Shown here: positions 15,792 through 23,922 of the stretch, piece after piece | Layout of the letters: every line of letters begins with the position of its first letter | Position numbering within the stretch: position 1 is the first letter of the stretch | Assembly (NCBI GenBank): GCA_938023035.1 | Contig: CALIDI010000021.1 | Location: 1 to 64,000 of the forward strand | Direction: 5' to 3' | Length of the DNA: 64,000 nucleotides | Source of the DNA: an uncultured Leptolyngbyaceae cyanobacterium | GTDB taxonomy: Bacteria; Cyanobacteriota; Cyanobacteriia; Leptolyngbyales; Leptolyngbyaceae | The notes under the pieces: generated by a model | What the model was told of the DNA's origin: nothing | The model's database searches: none | Seen by the model: the letters and a program-made list of their open reading frames with translations, nothing else | Position numbers and translations under genes: made by a program

Positions 15792-18260
15792 ATGACGAAA
15801 GAGTTACCCATTCCCGCCCTTAGTAGCACCCTTGGCCTGACGGCTGCCGATTTGCTGCTGTTACCGCTTGATCTGCAACCCCTGGCCCGGCTGTTTTTAA
15901 CCGAGACGCAACCCCTCACCCTAGAGCAGGTGGCGGCGCGACTCCAGCAAGACCCGGCTCTGACCCTAACCGGGCTACGCACCCTGATCGATAGCCAACT
16001 GGTTGAAAGTAGTACGGTGAATGGGGTGATCTGCTACCAAAAAGTCAGCGGGCAGCGACGCAGCAGCCAAATCGCCGAGCAATTGTTTCAGGCGTTAGCG
16101 CCGGGTTCGCCCCTGGCAGTGATTCGTAACCCTAGCGGAGAGCAACAGGTCGTTGCAGGGGAGGAATTTTTACTCTCCGTTACGGTGAACAATCAGGGGC
16201 AACGCAATGCCCTGGTAGATGTGTATCTGGAAGATGGCACACCCCCCTATGAATGGTGCCATGACCCCAGCGATCGCCTGGCTCTGGCACCGCCGCCCCA
16301 GCGTCGATTTGGCGAAGCCCATTCCCGTTCAGAGGCGATCGCCTCTGGTACCTCTGGAGAGGTATTGTTTCACTTTCAAGTACCCGCTTCGGCAACCCCC
16401 CAGCTTTACACCTACACGCTGGTAATTGACTCACGGGAGCATTATCCCGAAGTGACCCCCCTCTACTACCAGCAAAGTGTACGAGTGTTGCCGCCAGTGC
16501 GCGAAGTGCAGAAGACCAAAGACCCTACCTTTTTGGTACAGCCTGTTACGCGCTCTAGCCAGCCAGGGCAGGTGCCCCTAGAAGTCAAAGTAACAGTACA
16601 CAATATCTCCAACCGGGTTGATCGCTTTCGTCTGACCTGCCCAGATATTTCCCCAGAATGGTATACCATTCGCTATCCAGAAGCACTCGAAACGCCAGGA
16701 GTAGTGCTAGAAGCTAATGGACTGGCCCTCAACCCCGGTGCCAAGGGCGAGATTTTTTTGATCCTACATCCCCCAGCCACCACCCCAGCGGGCATTTATT
16801 CCCCCACCCTGCGGTTGCAATCGGCCAATAATCCCAATCTGGCCCTGCTGGATCTGGTCTACCTAGAAGTCCCCCCCCTCTATGACCTAGTTTTAGAACT
16901 GCGCACGCTTCGGGGGGCTGTGCGTGAGCGGGCTGGCCACTATGAAGTGTGCTTGCAAAACCGGGGAAATACCGAACGGACCATTCACCTGCTGGCGGTT
17001 GGCGGCGAAGATAACCCCACCTGCGACTATCGCCTGGCCGCAACCGATTTATTGCTACCGCCCTACCAGTCGGAGGTGGTACCGCTGCAGGTGCAACCTC
17101 TGAAATGGTGGCAACGGCCCCTATTCGGTAAAAGTAAGGCCATTCATTTCTACGTTGAGGCCACAGATCCGCAAGCCTTACCGATTGTCAACCCCCGCCT
17201 GCCGGGTGTGTTGCTTTGGCGTGCCCGCTCCTGGTGGCAGGTTTTATTGCTATTGGTACTAGCGGCCTTGTTGTTAGGAACTGCGGGCTATCTGCTCTGG
17301 CGCTATTTTCCCCGTCCACCAGCCCCGCCGCGTATTCTCACCCTGGAGGCTGCCGACCTCACCTACAAAGAGGCAGAAGGGGAGGCCATTCGGTTGAATT
17401 GGAGTGTGCGCAACCCCAAGGCACTACAGGAACTGCGTCTGAGTAGTTCGGCAGAAGAAACAGCAACAGCGAGCAAGCCCATTGTTTATGATCTGCGCCA
17501 GGGCATCCCAGAGGCCTTGCATCCCTTCTGTGGCAAAGAATTGCGCTCGGTTTTGATGTGTAAAGGAGTGCCAACGGCTGCCCGTAGAGCCGGTAAGTAT
17601 GCCTTTGAGCTGGCAATCGTACCGAAAGATGCCGAAGGAGAACCCAGTGATGTGAAAAAGACCGCATCGATTGAGATTGTGGCTCCCCCGGCTCAGGTGC
17701 CGGTGATTACCGAATTTAAGATTGATAACCAGGAAGCCCGTCCCAAATACTTGATTCCTATCAACCCCAATCAACCCGTGCGGCAGGTGATACTTTCCTG
17801 GAAAGTAACAGGTGGCCAGGATCTGAAAGTGGAGCTATTGCCTGCTCCTGGCAGTGTTAAACCCGAAGGTGCGATCGCCTATCGCGTGACCCAGCGCCTA
17901 GGAGCCGAGACCTATACCCTCAAAGCCACCAACGCCGCCGGACAAAGTGTCACCCGCTCAGTCGTGATTGAAACCTTTGACCCCGCTGCCCCTAGCCCAA
18001 CTCCCTCACCGATCGTGCTACCCACCCTGCCAGCCGGTGTGCCTGGGAGCGCCGGCGCGCCTTTACCCCCTGTACCGATTCCAGGAGCTGCTCCCTTACC
18101 ATTGGCAGCCCCTGGAACCGGACAAGCAGGTGCACCCGCCAGTAGCCCCGTGACCCCGCGACCGAGCACCTCCCCCGCACCATCTCCCAATCCCAATGCG
18201 CCCGCCCCCACAGATCCCGGTCGTTTATCGCCTTCAGAACTGCCGCCTCAATTTAATTAA
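15792..18260 (+). CDS. Membrane protein with winged-helix-like N-terminus and Ig-like repeats
   Basis: 822 residues. Residues about 1-90 look like a winged helix (LTLEQVAARLQQDPALTLTG, then LRTLIDSQLVESS). Residues about 100-460 hold several COG1470/NEW3-type Ig-like modules (LSVTVNNQGQRNALVDVYL; EVKVTVHNISNRVDRFRL). One transmembrane helix lies near 481-503. A second set of beta modules occupies about 510-720, and the last ~100 residues are Pro/Ala/Ser-rich. It shares the Ig-TM plan of the preceding WD40 protein, suggesting the two pair in the membrane. The gene starts 5 bases after the WD40 stop. No enzyme motif is seen; names such as hydrolytic protein that databases give to relatives are not supported by the sequence. 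Confidence 0.75.
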   Translation: MTKELPIPALSSTLGLTAADLLLLPLDLQPLARLFLTETQPLTLEQVAARLQQDPALTLTGLRTLIDSQLVESSTVNGVICYQKVSGQRRSSQIAEQLFQALAPGSPLAVIRNPSGEQQVVAGEEFLLSVTVNNQGQRNALVDVYLEDGTPPYEWCHDPSDRLALAPPPQRRFGEAHSRSEAIASGTSGEVLFHFQVPASATPQLYTYTLVIDSREHYPEVTPLYYQQSVRVLPPVREVQKTKDPTFLVQPVTRSSQPGQVPLEVKVTVHNISNRVDRFRLTCPDISPEWYTIRYPEALETPGVVLEANGLALNPGAKGEIFLILHPPATTPAGIYSPTLRLQSANNPNLALLDLVYLEVPPLYDLVLELRTLRGAVRERAGHYEVCLQNRGNTERTIHLLAVGGEDNPTCDYRLAATDLLLPPYQSEVVPLQVQPLKWWQRPLFGKSKAIHFYVEATDPQALPIVNPRLPGVLLWRARSWWQVLLLLVLAALLLGTAGYLLWRYFPRPPAPPRILTLEAADLTYKEAEGEAIRLNWSVRNPKALQELRLSSSAEETATASKPIVYDLRQGIPEALHPFCGKELRSVLMCKGVPTAARRAGKYAFELAIVPKDAEGEPSDVKKTASIEIVAPPAQVPVITEFKIDNQEARPKYLIPINPNQPVRQVILSWKVTGGQDLKVELLPAPGSVKPEGAIAYRVTQRLGAETYTLKATNAAGQSVTRSVVIETFDPAAPSPTPSPIVLPTLPAGVPGSAGAPLPPVPIPGAAPLPLAAPGTGQAGAPASSPVTPRPSTSPAPSPNPNAPAPTDPGRLSPSELPPQFN

Positions 18261-18284
18261 CACAAGTCATTTCCAGTCAGTTTT

Positions 18285-18845
18285 ATGCCACCAAATCAAC
18301 GGATCACAGAAATATCAGGCAAACCTGCTAAGGTCTGGGGTAACATACTTACCCCTTCAACCGGCACCATTAGCGTGAAGATTATGGGTGACACCCTTCA
18401 TGCAACACTCATAAGTGGGATGGAGAAAACAGAATCCTGGGTACGAATCAAAAATATCGATACTATCGAAGTCACTGAATGCCCAGAGTATTTACTGCTA
18501 GCGCTAGGGGGCTTTTTGGTGATTTTTGGGCTGGGATGCTTTGTGAATTCGTTGGTAACGGCGGGCTTATTTTTAGTGAGTTTAATTCTGCTTGCAGGTG
18601 GCATTGCGTGTATCGTGCTCTACTTGACTTACAAACGCCGTCTACTCGTCTTCTATACTGTTCGCTACACCCTGCCGGTTTTTATGACAAAAGCGCCTTC
18701 GACCTACCAACAATTTGCAGAGCAGGTAATAATGATCTCAAGACATTTAAATTCTTTTCCTGCGGTTTCTCAAAGTAACAGTAGAGCGACGAATCAGCGG
18801 ACAGTTGTACCCTCAACAAAACGACAACAGCCTGATACACCATAG
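18285..18845 (+). CDS. Small two-helix membrane protein of the cluster
   Basis: 186 residues: a polar N-terminal domain (1-65), two closely spaced membrane helices (about 69-92 and 95-117), a PH-like or beta-rich segment (KRRLLVFYTVRYTLPVFMTK), and a Ser/Thr/Gln-rich tail. ATG 18285 lies 24 bases after the previous stop, so it is probably the last gene of the operon. The membrane-hairpin-plus-beta layout resembles bacterial PH-domain membrane proteins, but this is only a similarity of form. No function is assigned. Confidence 0.6.
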   Translation: MPPNQRITEISGKPAKVWGNILTPSTGTISVKIMGDTLHATLISGMEKTESWVRIKNIDTIEVTECPEYLLLALGGFLVIFGLGCFVNSLVTAGLFLVSLILLAGGIACIVLYLTYKRRLLVFYTVRYTLPVFMTKAPSTYQQFAEQVIMISRHLNSFPAVSQSNSRATNQRTVVPSTKRQQPDTP

Positions 18846-18949
18846 CTTTGAAAAGATCACTACTTCTGAAGAGATTAAGGATCGATATTAGGATAGAGTC
18901 CCGATAGTTTTAGAGAGGTTAAGGAGATACTTTATAAAGCCAAACTTTC

Positions 18950-19002
18950 GGTAGCCTTGACGACTTAAGTCGTGGTGATACGGAAAGCCTCTGCCTCTGT
19001 AG
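18950..19002 (+). repeat. 53-bp dispersed repeat, copy A
   Basis: It aligns without gaps to 41734-41786, with 37 of 53 identical positions by my count. Shared blocks are TAGCC, ACGAC, GATACGG and CCTCTGTAG. The inner CGACTTAAGTCG is a perfect palindrome here but is not conserved as such in copy B. Confidence 0.55.
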
Positions 19003-19411
19003 ATTACAGCAGGCTCTAGTTGGGTTGAAGTCCGTGGCGGTGACGAACTTGGTCTCTTATCGTTGTCGTTTGAACCGCCAGACACTTTCCCAACACCCTC
19101 TAAGGAGTCGTGGGAGAATAGATCGTCCTATTTCTTATAGGATAGAGAATCATCAGGCGTTTCCAGCAGCTTTTCAGCAAGCGTTCGCCAGTTCGAGATT
19201 CTTTTTCTCTGCCCTTTACCTTTATGAGAGGGTGCTACCTCCTGTGCATAAGAGCACTACCTGATTTGAGATAGGGGAAGCCTAGCAGCACCCAGTGTTC
19301 AATCGAGTATCTACCAGCTAAAATCACCAATTCAACGTCAAGATGGTATCAACCAATACTTCGGACGGTTTTTGTGAGAGTGCTGAAAACCCTTGCTACG
19401 CTGTCAGCTTT

Positions 19412-19509
19412 AGCCCTCACCCGAAATCCCTCTCCCAAACAAGGAGCGGGACTTTGAATCGGTCTTCCCTACTCCCATACTTGGGCGTAGAATCTAGGGG
19501 ATGAGGGCG
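19412..19509 (+). repeat. Dispersed palindromic repeat, copy 2
   Basis: Begins GCCCTCACCCGAAATCCCTC and ends GGGGATGAGGGCGG. The inner CCCTCTCCC arm is followed by a degenerated second arm (AAGGAGCGGG). Confidence 0.65.
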
Positions 19510-19641
19510 GTTCGACGCAAACATGTCCGGTCTATTGATAAACTATCTGGCTAAAGTGAATTTTTGAGATTTGGGCGACAGATCTTAAATCTTGCAGGAT
19601 GATAAGAGAGTTGCCCTCACTCAGTTAATCAAAGCCCTGTT

Positions 19642-21156
19642 ATGTCAAGCCCTTTGCCGTTTCCAGGCTCTCTCTATGAACTGGCGGTCAATGAAACTCC
19701 TAAGGCTCCGTTTGTTTGTGTGAGTCCCGCCACATTTAAATCATTTGTGGGAGCGCTGTTGAATTTGTTGAGTGAACGTCAGCTTCCGGCCTTGGTCTGG
19801 GCCAAGCTACCACGAGGGGAGGTATGGCAAGAAGAGTTACAACACTATCGACAAAAATCTGCCCAGGCAAAAGGAGTTTACACATTTAAATCTCCCTCTG
19901 AGGAAGAGTTGGAGGAGGCTTCACTCAGTGGGTGCTCAATGGCAGCAGATGGAGATATGGTGACGGTCTGGTTGCCTGCTCATCTCCCGCTTAAACGTGA
20001 GTATTTCTTGTTGATCTGGTCGCGGGAGTTGCAAGTGGGGGTGGTGGCACGCCGATCGCGCCCACGTCGAGCAACGCTTCCCGACTCAGTGGCTGGGGAG
20101 CTTGAGTCAGGTGCCGAGTCACCCAATGAAGATGCCACCGATAAAAAGCAAACTCTAGAATTGTTGTGTCAGTTTGAGCCAACAACGGTGCGATCGCTGG
20201 TGCACTATCTGGCGTTGCTGCAATCTTCTCTGGGGGAAACGGTCACAATACCTCCGGTCGTTGATGCTAGCGCCGCTGCAGACACGCCCTGGCAAGCCCA
20301 GTTCAGCGAGTTATCTGAGGCGGTGCCCCAATCGGCATTACTAGCCGACCTGTTGATGCGCCAGCTCCAGCAGCAGGAAGAGCAGTGGCAACGGGCCAAT
20401 AGCTACCGTAAACAGGCTGAACAGGCGAAAGCTCTGCACTTGCAGAATGAGGAGTTACTCAATGCCGTGCGGTTTAAGGATGATTTTCTCAATAATGTTG
20501 GGCAGGAATTGCGTACTCCCCTGACGACGATTAAGACGGCTTTGACGCTGTTGAATTCGTCTAGCTTACGGCCTCCTCAGCGTCAGCGTTATATGGATTT
20601 GATTGCGAAGGAGTGCGATCGCCAGAGTTCCCTGATCACTAGTGTGCTCGAACTGGTTCAAATTGATCGAAGTGCTAGTAAGGTGGTGATCGAACCTTTG
20701 CTTTTGGCCGATATTGTACCAGGGGTTGTCAGTACCTACCAACCCCTGGCGGAAGAAAAGGGGGTAATGCTGGCCTATACGATCCCCGATGATTTGCCGG
20801 CGATCGCCAGCATCAGTAGTTGGGTGAAGCAAATTGTGATTAACCTGATTCACAATGGCATCAAATTTACCCCCAGGGGCGGGCAGGTCTGGGTGCGCGC
20901 CCGCTGCCACGATGCTACGACCGTTCATCTAGAAGTGAAAGATACAGGAATTGGGATTCCGGCTCAGGAAATCCCCAAAATTTTTGATCACTTCTATCGT
21001 GTGCGCCAGGCCTCTGCCGAAGATACGGGTGGGGCGGGGTTGGGGCTAACAATCGTACAACAATTGCTGATTCATTCGGGTGGCTCTATTCAGGTCAAGA
21101 GTCGCCTAGGGGAAGGCTCAACATTTACAGTGGCGTTGCCAATTTATCAAGAGTAG
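19642..21156 (+). CDS. DICT-domain sensor kinase with Gln in place of H-box His
   Basis: 504 residues. Residues about 1-200 resemble the DICT sensory domain found in cyanobacterial signalling proteins (GSLYELAVNE opening; FLLIWSRELQVGVVARR). A coiled-coil stretch (about 240-275) leads to the dimerisation helix. The H-box reads NNVGQELRTPLTTIKTAL where SHELRTPLT is normal: codon CAG at 20503-20505 encodes Gln288 at the phospho-acceptor position. The ATP-binding domain is intact, with an N box (VINLIHNGIKFT), G1 (VKDTGIGIPAQE), F box (IFDHFYRV) and G2 (GGAGLGLTIVQQ). It could bind ATP but not autophosphorylate at the usual site. No response regulator gene is adjacent. The start ATG 19642 lacks a strong ribosome-binding site. 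Confidence 0.82.
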   Translation: MSSPLPFPGSLYELAVNETPKAPFVCVSPATFKSFVGALLNLLSERQLPALVWAKLPRGEVWQEELQHYRQKSAQAKGVYTFKSPSEEELEEASLSGCSMAADGDMVTVWLPAHLPLKREYFLLIWSRELQVGVVARRSRPRRATLPDSVAGELESGAESPNEDATDKKQTLELLCQFEPTTVRSLVHYLALLQSSLGETVTIPPVVDASAAADTPWQAQFSELSEAVPQSALLADLLMRQLQQQEEQWQRANSYRKQAEQAKALHLQNEELLNAVRFKDDFLNNVGQELRTPLTTIKTALTLLNSSSLRPPQRQRYMDLIAKECDRQSSLITSVLELVQIDRSASKVVIEPLLLADIVPGVVSTYQPLAEEKGVMLAYTIPDDLPAIASISSWVKQIVINLIHNGIKFTPRGGQVWVRARCHDATTVHLEVKDTGIGIPAQEIPKIFDHFYRVRQASAEDTGGAGLGLTIVQQLLIHSGGSIQVKSRLGEGSTFTVALPIYQE

Positions 21157-21606
21157 CCCACTCAAAACTGGCTTTGTCGGCGCTAGGAGATGCCTCATTG
21201 AAATTGAGTATAGAGGGCTACCTGTCAGCTTCGCAGGGTTATACCTATTTTGACGTTGCTGAATTTAGCTAGGAATGACCCAATTCGCCCTCGCCCTCTT
21301 CCTTTGGGAGAGGGAACCGGATCTTTAGCACCCTGATGCCAATGGGAGAAGGGTTAGGGGATGCGGGCAAGAGATGCCTGGGTTAAGCAACGCCCTAATT
21401 TCACCCAAGAATGCGGCGATACTCGATTGAACGTTCCGCGCTGTGAGGTTTCTACCATCCAAAATCGCCAATCCAAAATTCAAAATGAACCAAAATTCAA
21501 AATAAAGATGAGGACTTAAAACTGAAAATTCAAAACGGCCCAAAGCCGCATAGAATAATCTCTGGGTTATGATTTGATTCTTGATACAGATGTTTAGGAG
21601 CAGTCT
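21157..21606. other. Intergenic region before ccmK3
   Basis: No gene is seen. It holds copy 3 of the palindromic element and an A-rich segment with CCAAAAT/CAAAATTC reiterations (about 21459-21535), a low-complexity type common in cyanobacterial intergenic DNA. TTAGGAGCAG directly before ATG 21607 supplies the ribosome-binding site of ccmK3. Confidence 0.5.
21287..21369 (+). repeat. Dispersed palindromic repeat, copy 3
   Basis: GCCCTCGCCCTCTTCC, then TTTGGGAGAGGG, then GGGAGAAGGGTTAGGGGATG and CGGGC. Same order of arms as copies 2 and 5. Confidence 0.65.
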
Positions 21607-21918
21607 ATGCCGCTTGCAGTAGGCGTTATTCAGACAGATGGGTTTCCTCCTGTGCTGGCGGCAGCGGATGCAATGGTCAAGTCAGGGCGGGTGACGCTGG
21701 TTTATTTTGGTCTAGCGGAGCGGGCAGAGTTTTTGGTGGCTGTGCGGGGGCCAACGGCAGAAGTGCGACAGGCGATCGCGGCAGGAATTATTGCCGCGAA
21801 CGAAACGCCTCCCGGCGAGCGCTTAGTTTCCCACTACATCGTGCCGAACCCACCCGAAAATGTAGAGGCGGTGATGCCCATTGACTTTACTCCCCTAGTG
21901 GAGGCTTTTCGAGTATAA
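21607..21918 (+). CDS. ccmK3: Carboxysome shell protein CcmK3
   Basis: A single bacterial-microcompartment (Pfam00936) domain of 103 residues. The N-terminus [20 protein letters not shown] is the family signature. The pore-loop position reads FGLAERAEF instead of the KIGSG of CcmK1/K2, and the C-terminal helix is short. Divergent pore residues and the position directly ahead of a CcmK4-type gene identify CcmK3. In other cyanobacteria CcmK3 does not form homohexamers and assembles with CcmK4 into mixed hexamers that tune shell permeability (established). It is followed 136 bases later by ccmK4. The pair lies apart from the main ccm operon, as usual. Confidence 0.88.
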   Translation: MPLAVGVIQTDGFPPVLAAADAMVKSGRVTLVYFGLAERAEFLVAVRGPTAEVRQAIAAGIIAANETPPGERLVSHYIVPNPPENVEAVMPIDFTPLVEAFRV

Positions 21919-22054
21919 CTTCTAGATTTCACCTTAGGTTTATTGTCATTTCAACCAAGTCCAGCTTGAAACCGGTCGTTTTCCCATCGATACCCCTTTC
22001 GTTCTGGACTGGGACAAGGTTTATGATTTCCAATAGGTTCACGAGGAGACAGGA

Positions 22055-22402
22055 ATGCCGAAGGCGGTTGGTTCAATTGAAACAAAGGGATTTCCGGCGG
22101 TACTGGCGGCAGCAGATGCCATGGTAAAAGCTGGGCGCATTACCCTGGTGGGCTATATCCGGGCAGGGAGTGCCCGCTTTACCGTGAATATTCGGGGGGA
22201 TGTCTCAGAGGTGAAGCGGGCGGTTGAAGCCGGTGTGGATGCGGCTAGCCGGGTTGAAGGGGGCACTGTGGAGACCTGGGTGATTATCCCTAACCCCCAC
22301 GAGAATGTGGAGGTTGTTTTGCCCATTGGTTATACCGATCAAGTTGAACCATTCCGCAGTGCGGTTGAAGGGCGTGCTCTGGGGCCAGCGGGTGGAGTGT
22401 AA
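22055..22402 (+). CDS. ccmK4: Carboxysome shell protein CcmK4
   Basis: 115 residues with one BMC domain. The start [20 protein letters not shown] and the pore motif [11 protein letters not shown] are typical of CcmK4 (Arg-Ala-Gly-Ser pore). The C-terminal extension ([13 protein letters not shown]) is longer than in the preceding paralogue. Seven bases upstream of the ATG there is GAGGAGACAGG, a strong ribosome-binding site. With CcmK3 it forms facets of the carboxysome shell around RuBisCO and carbonic anhydrase. Both genes share orientation, and the 136-base gap allows either co-transcription or separate promoters. Confidence 0.9.
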   Translation: MPKAVGSIETKGFPAVLAAADAMVKAGRITLVGYIRAGSARFTVNIRGDVSEVKRAVEAGVDAASRVEGGTVETWVIIPNPHENVEVVLPIGYTDQVEPFRSAVEGRALGPAGGV

Positions 22403-22452
22403 GCGGTTGCTGCTGATGCTAAGAAGACGGACGAGTCAATAGGGTTCATTTT

Positions 22453-23355
22453 TCATGGCTTTTGGTCTGTGTCTTCTTCATAGATAGCGGCGTAGGTTAT
22501 CACGCAAACATTCTGATAAACCCGGTGAGGGGCACAGGCGACGCCAGTAAACCGGTAAGCATCTCCCAATAGGGCGTGGCGGTGACTGCGGCTCGGCACG
22601 CCATCGTCAATGATCAGTTGCATAACATGCCAGTGGGCGGTGTGGATCGGGCTGTAGCTGATGGTTTCTCCGGCTAAGCCCTGCCATTGGCCATAGCGGC
22701 TGATGCGCGTAAAGGGGTCGCTGCGATCGCGGCCATAATGCCCAACGGCTCCGTGCTTTCCCAAGTCTTTAGCATGATCTCGTGCTCCTTGGGATAACCC
22801 CCGCGAGGGGGCTAAGGGGAGGCGTGGCTTCAAGCGGCGTAGGGTTGCGATCGCAGAGTCAATTGCCACAGGGCCTTCCTGAGTTTTAATGGCGGCTTTT
22901 CCTGAAAGCTTTAGCAGATTCCCTTGATAAAACATGCGGATCTTCTTTAACTCTGCGGCATAGGCGGCAGGGTTTTGGCGAATTCGGTTGATTTCGGTAA
23001 TGATTTGCTGCTCTACAGGAGAAAGGTGGGCGAGCGATTGCCTAAATGGAGCGGAAGGTCGCGCCGATTGATTTTCCAGCGGTCTGCGATCGGCCATTAG
23101 ATGCAAACCCATCACCGCCCCACCATGGGCCATTTGCTGGGTTTGCATTTGGCTCTTGGCCACACTCATTTGACGATTGAGGGCAACGCTTGCCTGAGTC
23201 AACTGGTGTGACTGGTTGAGGAGAACCTGAATCATCTCAGAAGCTGCTTTTACTTTGAGAAATGAGCCGTAGATCATTGACCAGCTCATTGCTAGGGTTA
23301 GGGGCAGCAAACAAAAAGACTGAATTGGGTGTTGGAGTTTGTTTTTATAACGCAT
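22453..23355 (-). CDS. CAP-domain secreted or membrane-anchored protein
   Basis: 300 residues with an N-terminal hydrophobic segment (about 14-34, FCLLPLTLAMSWSMIYGSFL) that acts as a signal or anchor, a helical linker rich in Gln/Met, and a C-terminal CAP (SCP/PR-1) domain from about 115. CAP landmarks: EINRIRQNPAAYAAEL, AKDLGKHGAVGHYGRD and the late GLAGETISYSP and HWHVMQLIIDDGVPSRSHRH segments. Bacterial CAP proteins of this short type are exported and mostly uncharacterised. The gene is convergent with ccmK4, separated by 50 bases. ATG 23355 is the first Met before the hydrophobic segment. Confidence 0.85.
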   Translation of the reverse strand: MRYKNKLQHPIQSFCLLPLTLAMSWSMIYGSFLKVKAASEMIQVLLNQSHQLTQASVALNRQMSVAKSQMQTQQMAHGGAVMGLHLMADRRPLENQSARPSAPFRQSLAHLSPVEQQIITEINRIRQNPAAYAAELKKIRMFYQGNLLKLSGKAAIKTQEGPVAIDSAIATLRRLKPRLPLAPSRGLSQGARDHAKDLGKHGAVGHYGRDRSDPFTRISRYGQWQGLAGETISYSPIHTAHWHVMQLIIDDGVPSRSHRHALLGDAYRFTGVACAPHRVYQNVCVITYAAIYEEDTDQKP

Positions 23356-23922
23356 AGAGACGCAGATAGCTGATTGAATGCTTGGTGCGGCTGGCTTCGG
23401 CTACTCACAATTCAAAATTAAAGTTCAATGGTGTGATGACTGCTTTGTTGTGATTTCGATGCCAATGAATTGGTTCTTCTAACCTGTCGATGAAAGATGT
23501 GTACAAGTGGTTTTTCCACTCCTGATAAACTCTTTGAGATGCTTAATCTAACAAGTGATAATGTTTGGCTGTGGGTGCATGTCACTCTTACCCTCACCCT
23601 TTTTGGGTACGCCCGGATTGCTCTAATCCCTCTCCCAGCCCCCTTATGAATAGGGGGGCGGAGAAAAGGTCTTTGAGATGAGGGCCTGCAAAGGTAATAT
23701 GCTCTCTCTAATTGCTATCTAATCTCAGGAGAGCTACTGATTGGAAGTTGCACGGAATTTCTTGGTCTTAGGAACACTTTTTTAGTCTATAAATTCTGTG
23801 ATCAGTCGTCGATACAGACTAGTGCAGAAGAATTTTGATAAACCTCAGGAAAATTCAGGTTGATGAGTTTGGATTGAATGTCTCTAAACTATTTAGATGC
23901 CAAGCATTGGTCTTGTGTCCTA
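23356..23922. other. Intergenic region with repeat copy 4
   Basis: No gene is seen. Copy 4 of the palindromic element takes up 23573-23700. The remainder is AT-rich and should hold the promoter of the CAP gene near its left end. Confidence 0.5.
23573..23700 (+). repeat. Dispersed palindromic repeat, copy 4
   Basis: It starts GGGTGCATGTCACTCTTACC and ends GAGGGCCTGCAAAGGTAATA. Both ends match copy 5 (28404-28535) nearly base for base, while the middle differs. This pair defines the full element as about 130 bp. Confidence 0.75.

Larger units (their letters stand above)
18846..19641. other. Long intergenic region with repeats
   Basis: No reliable gene is seen in about 800 bases. It contains one copy of a 53-bp repeat (18950-19002) and one copy of the dispersed palindromic element (19412-19509). 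The rest shows short frames without family features. Confidence 0.5.

Noticed and set aside
18888-19085. 65-residue minus-strand open frame over repeat copy A
   Set aside because: The open frame is explained by the 53-bp repeat; copy B translates to an unrelated peptide in the same relative frame.
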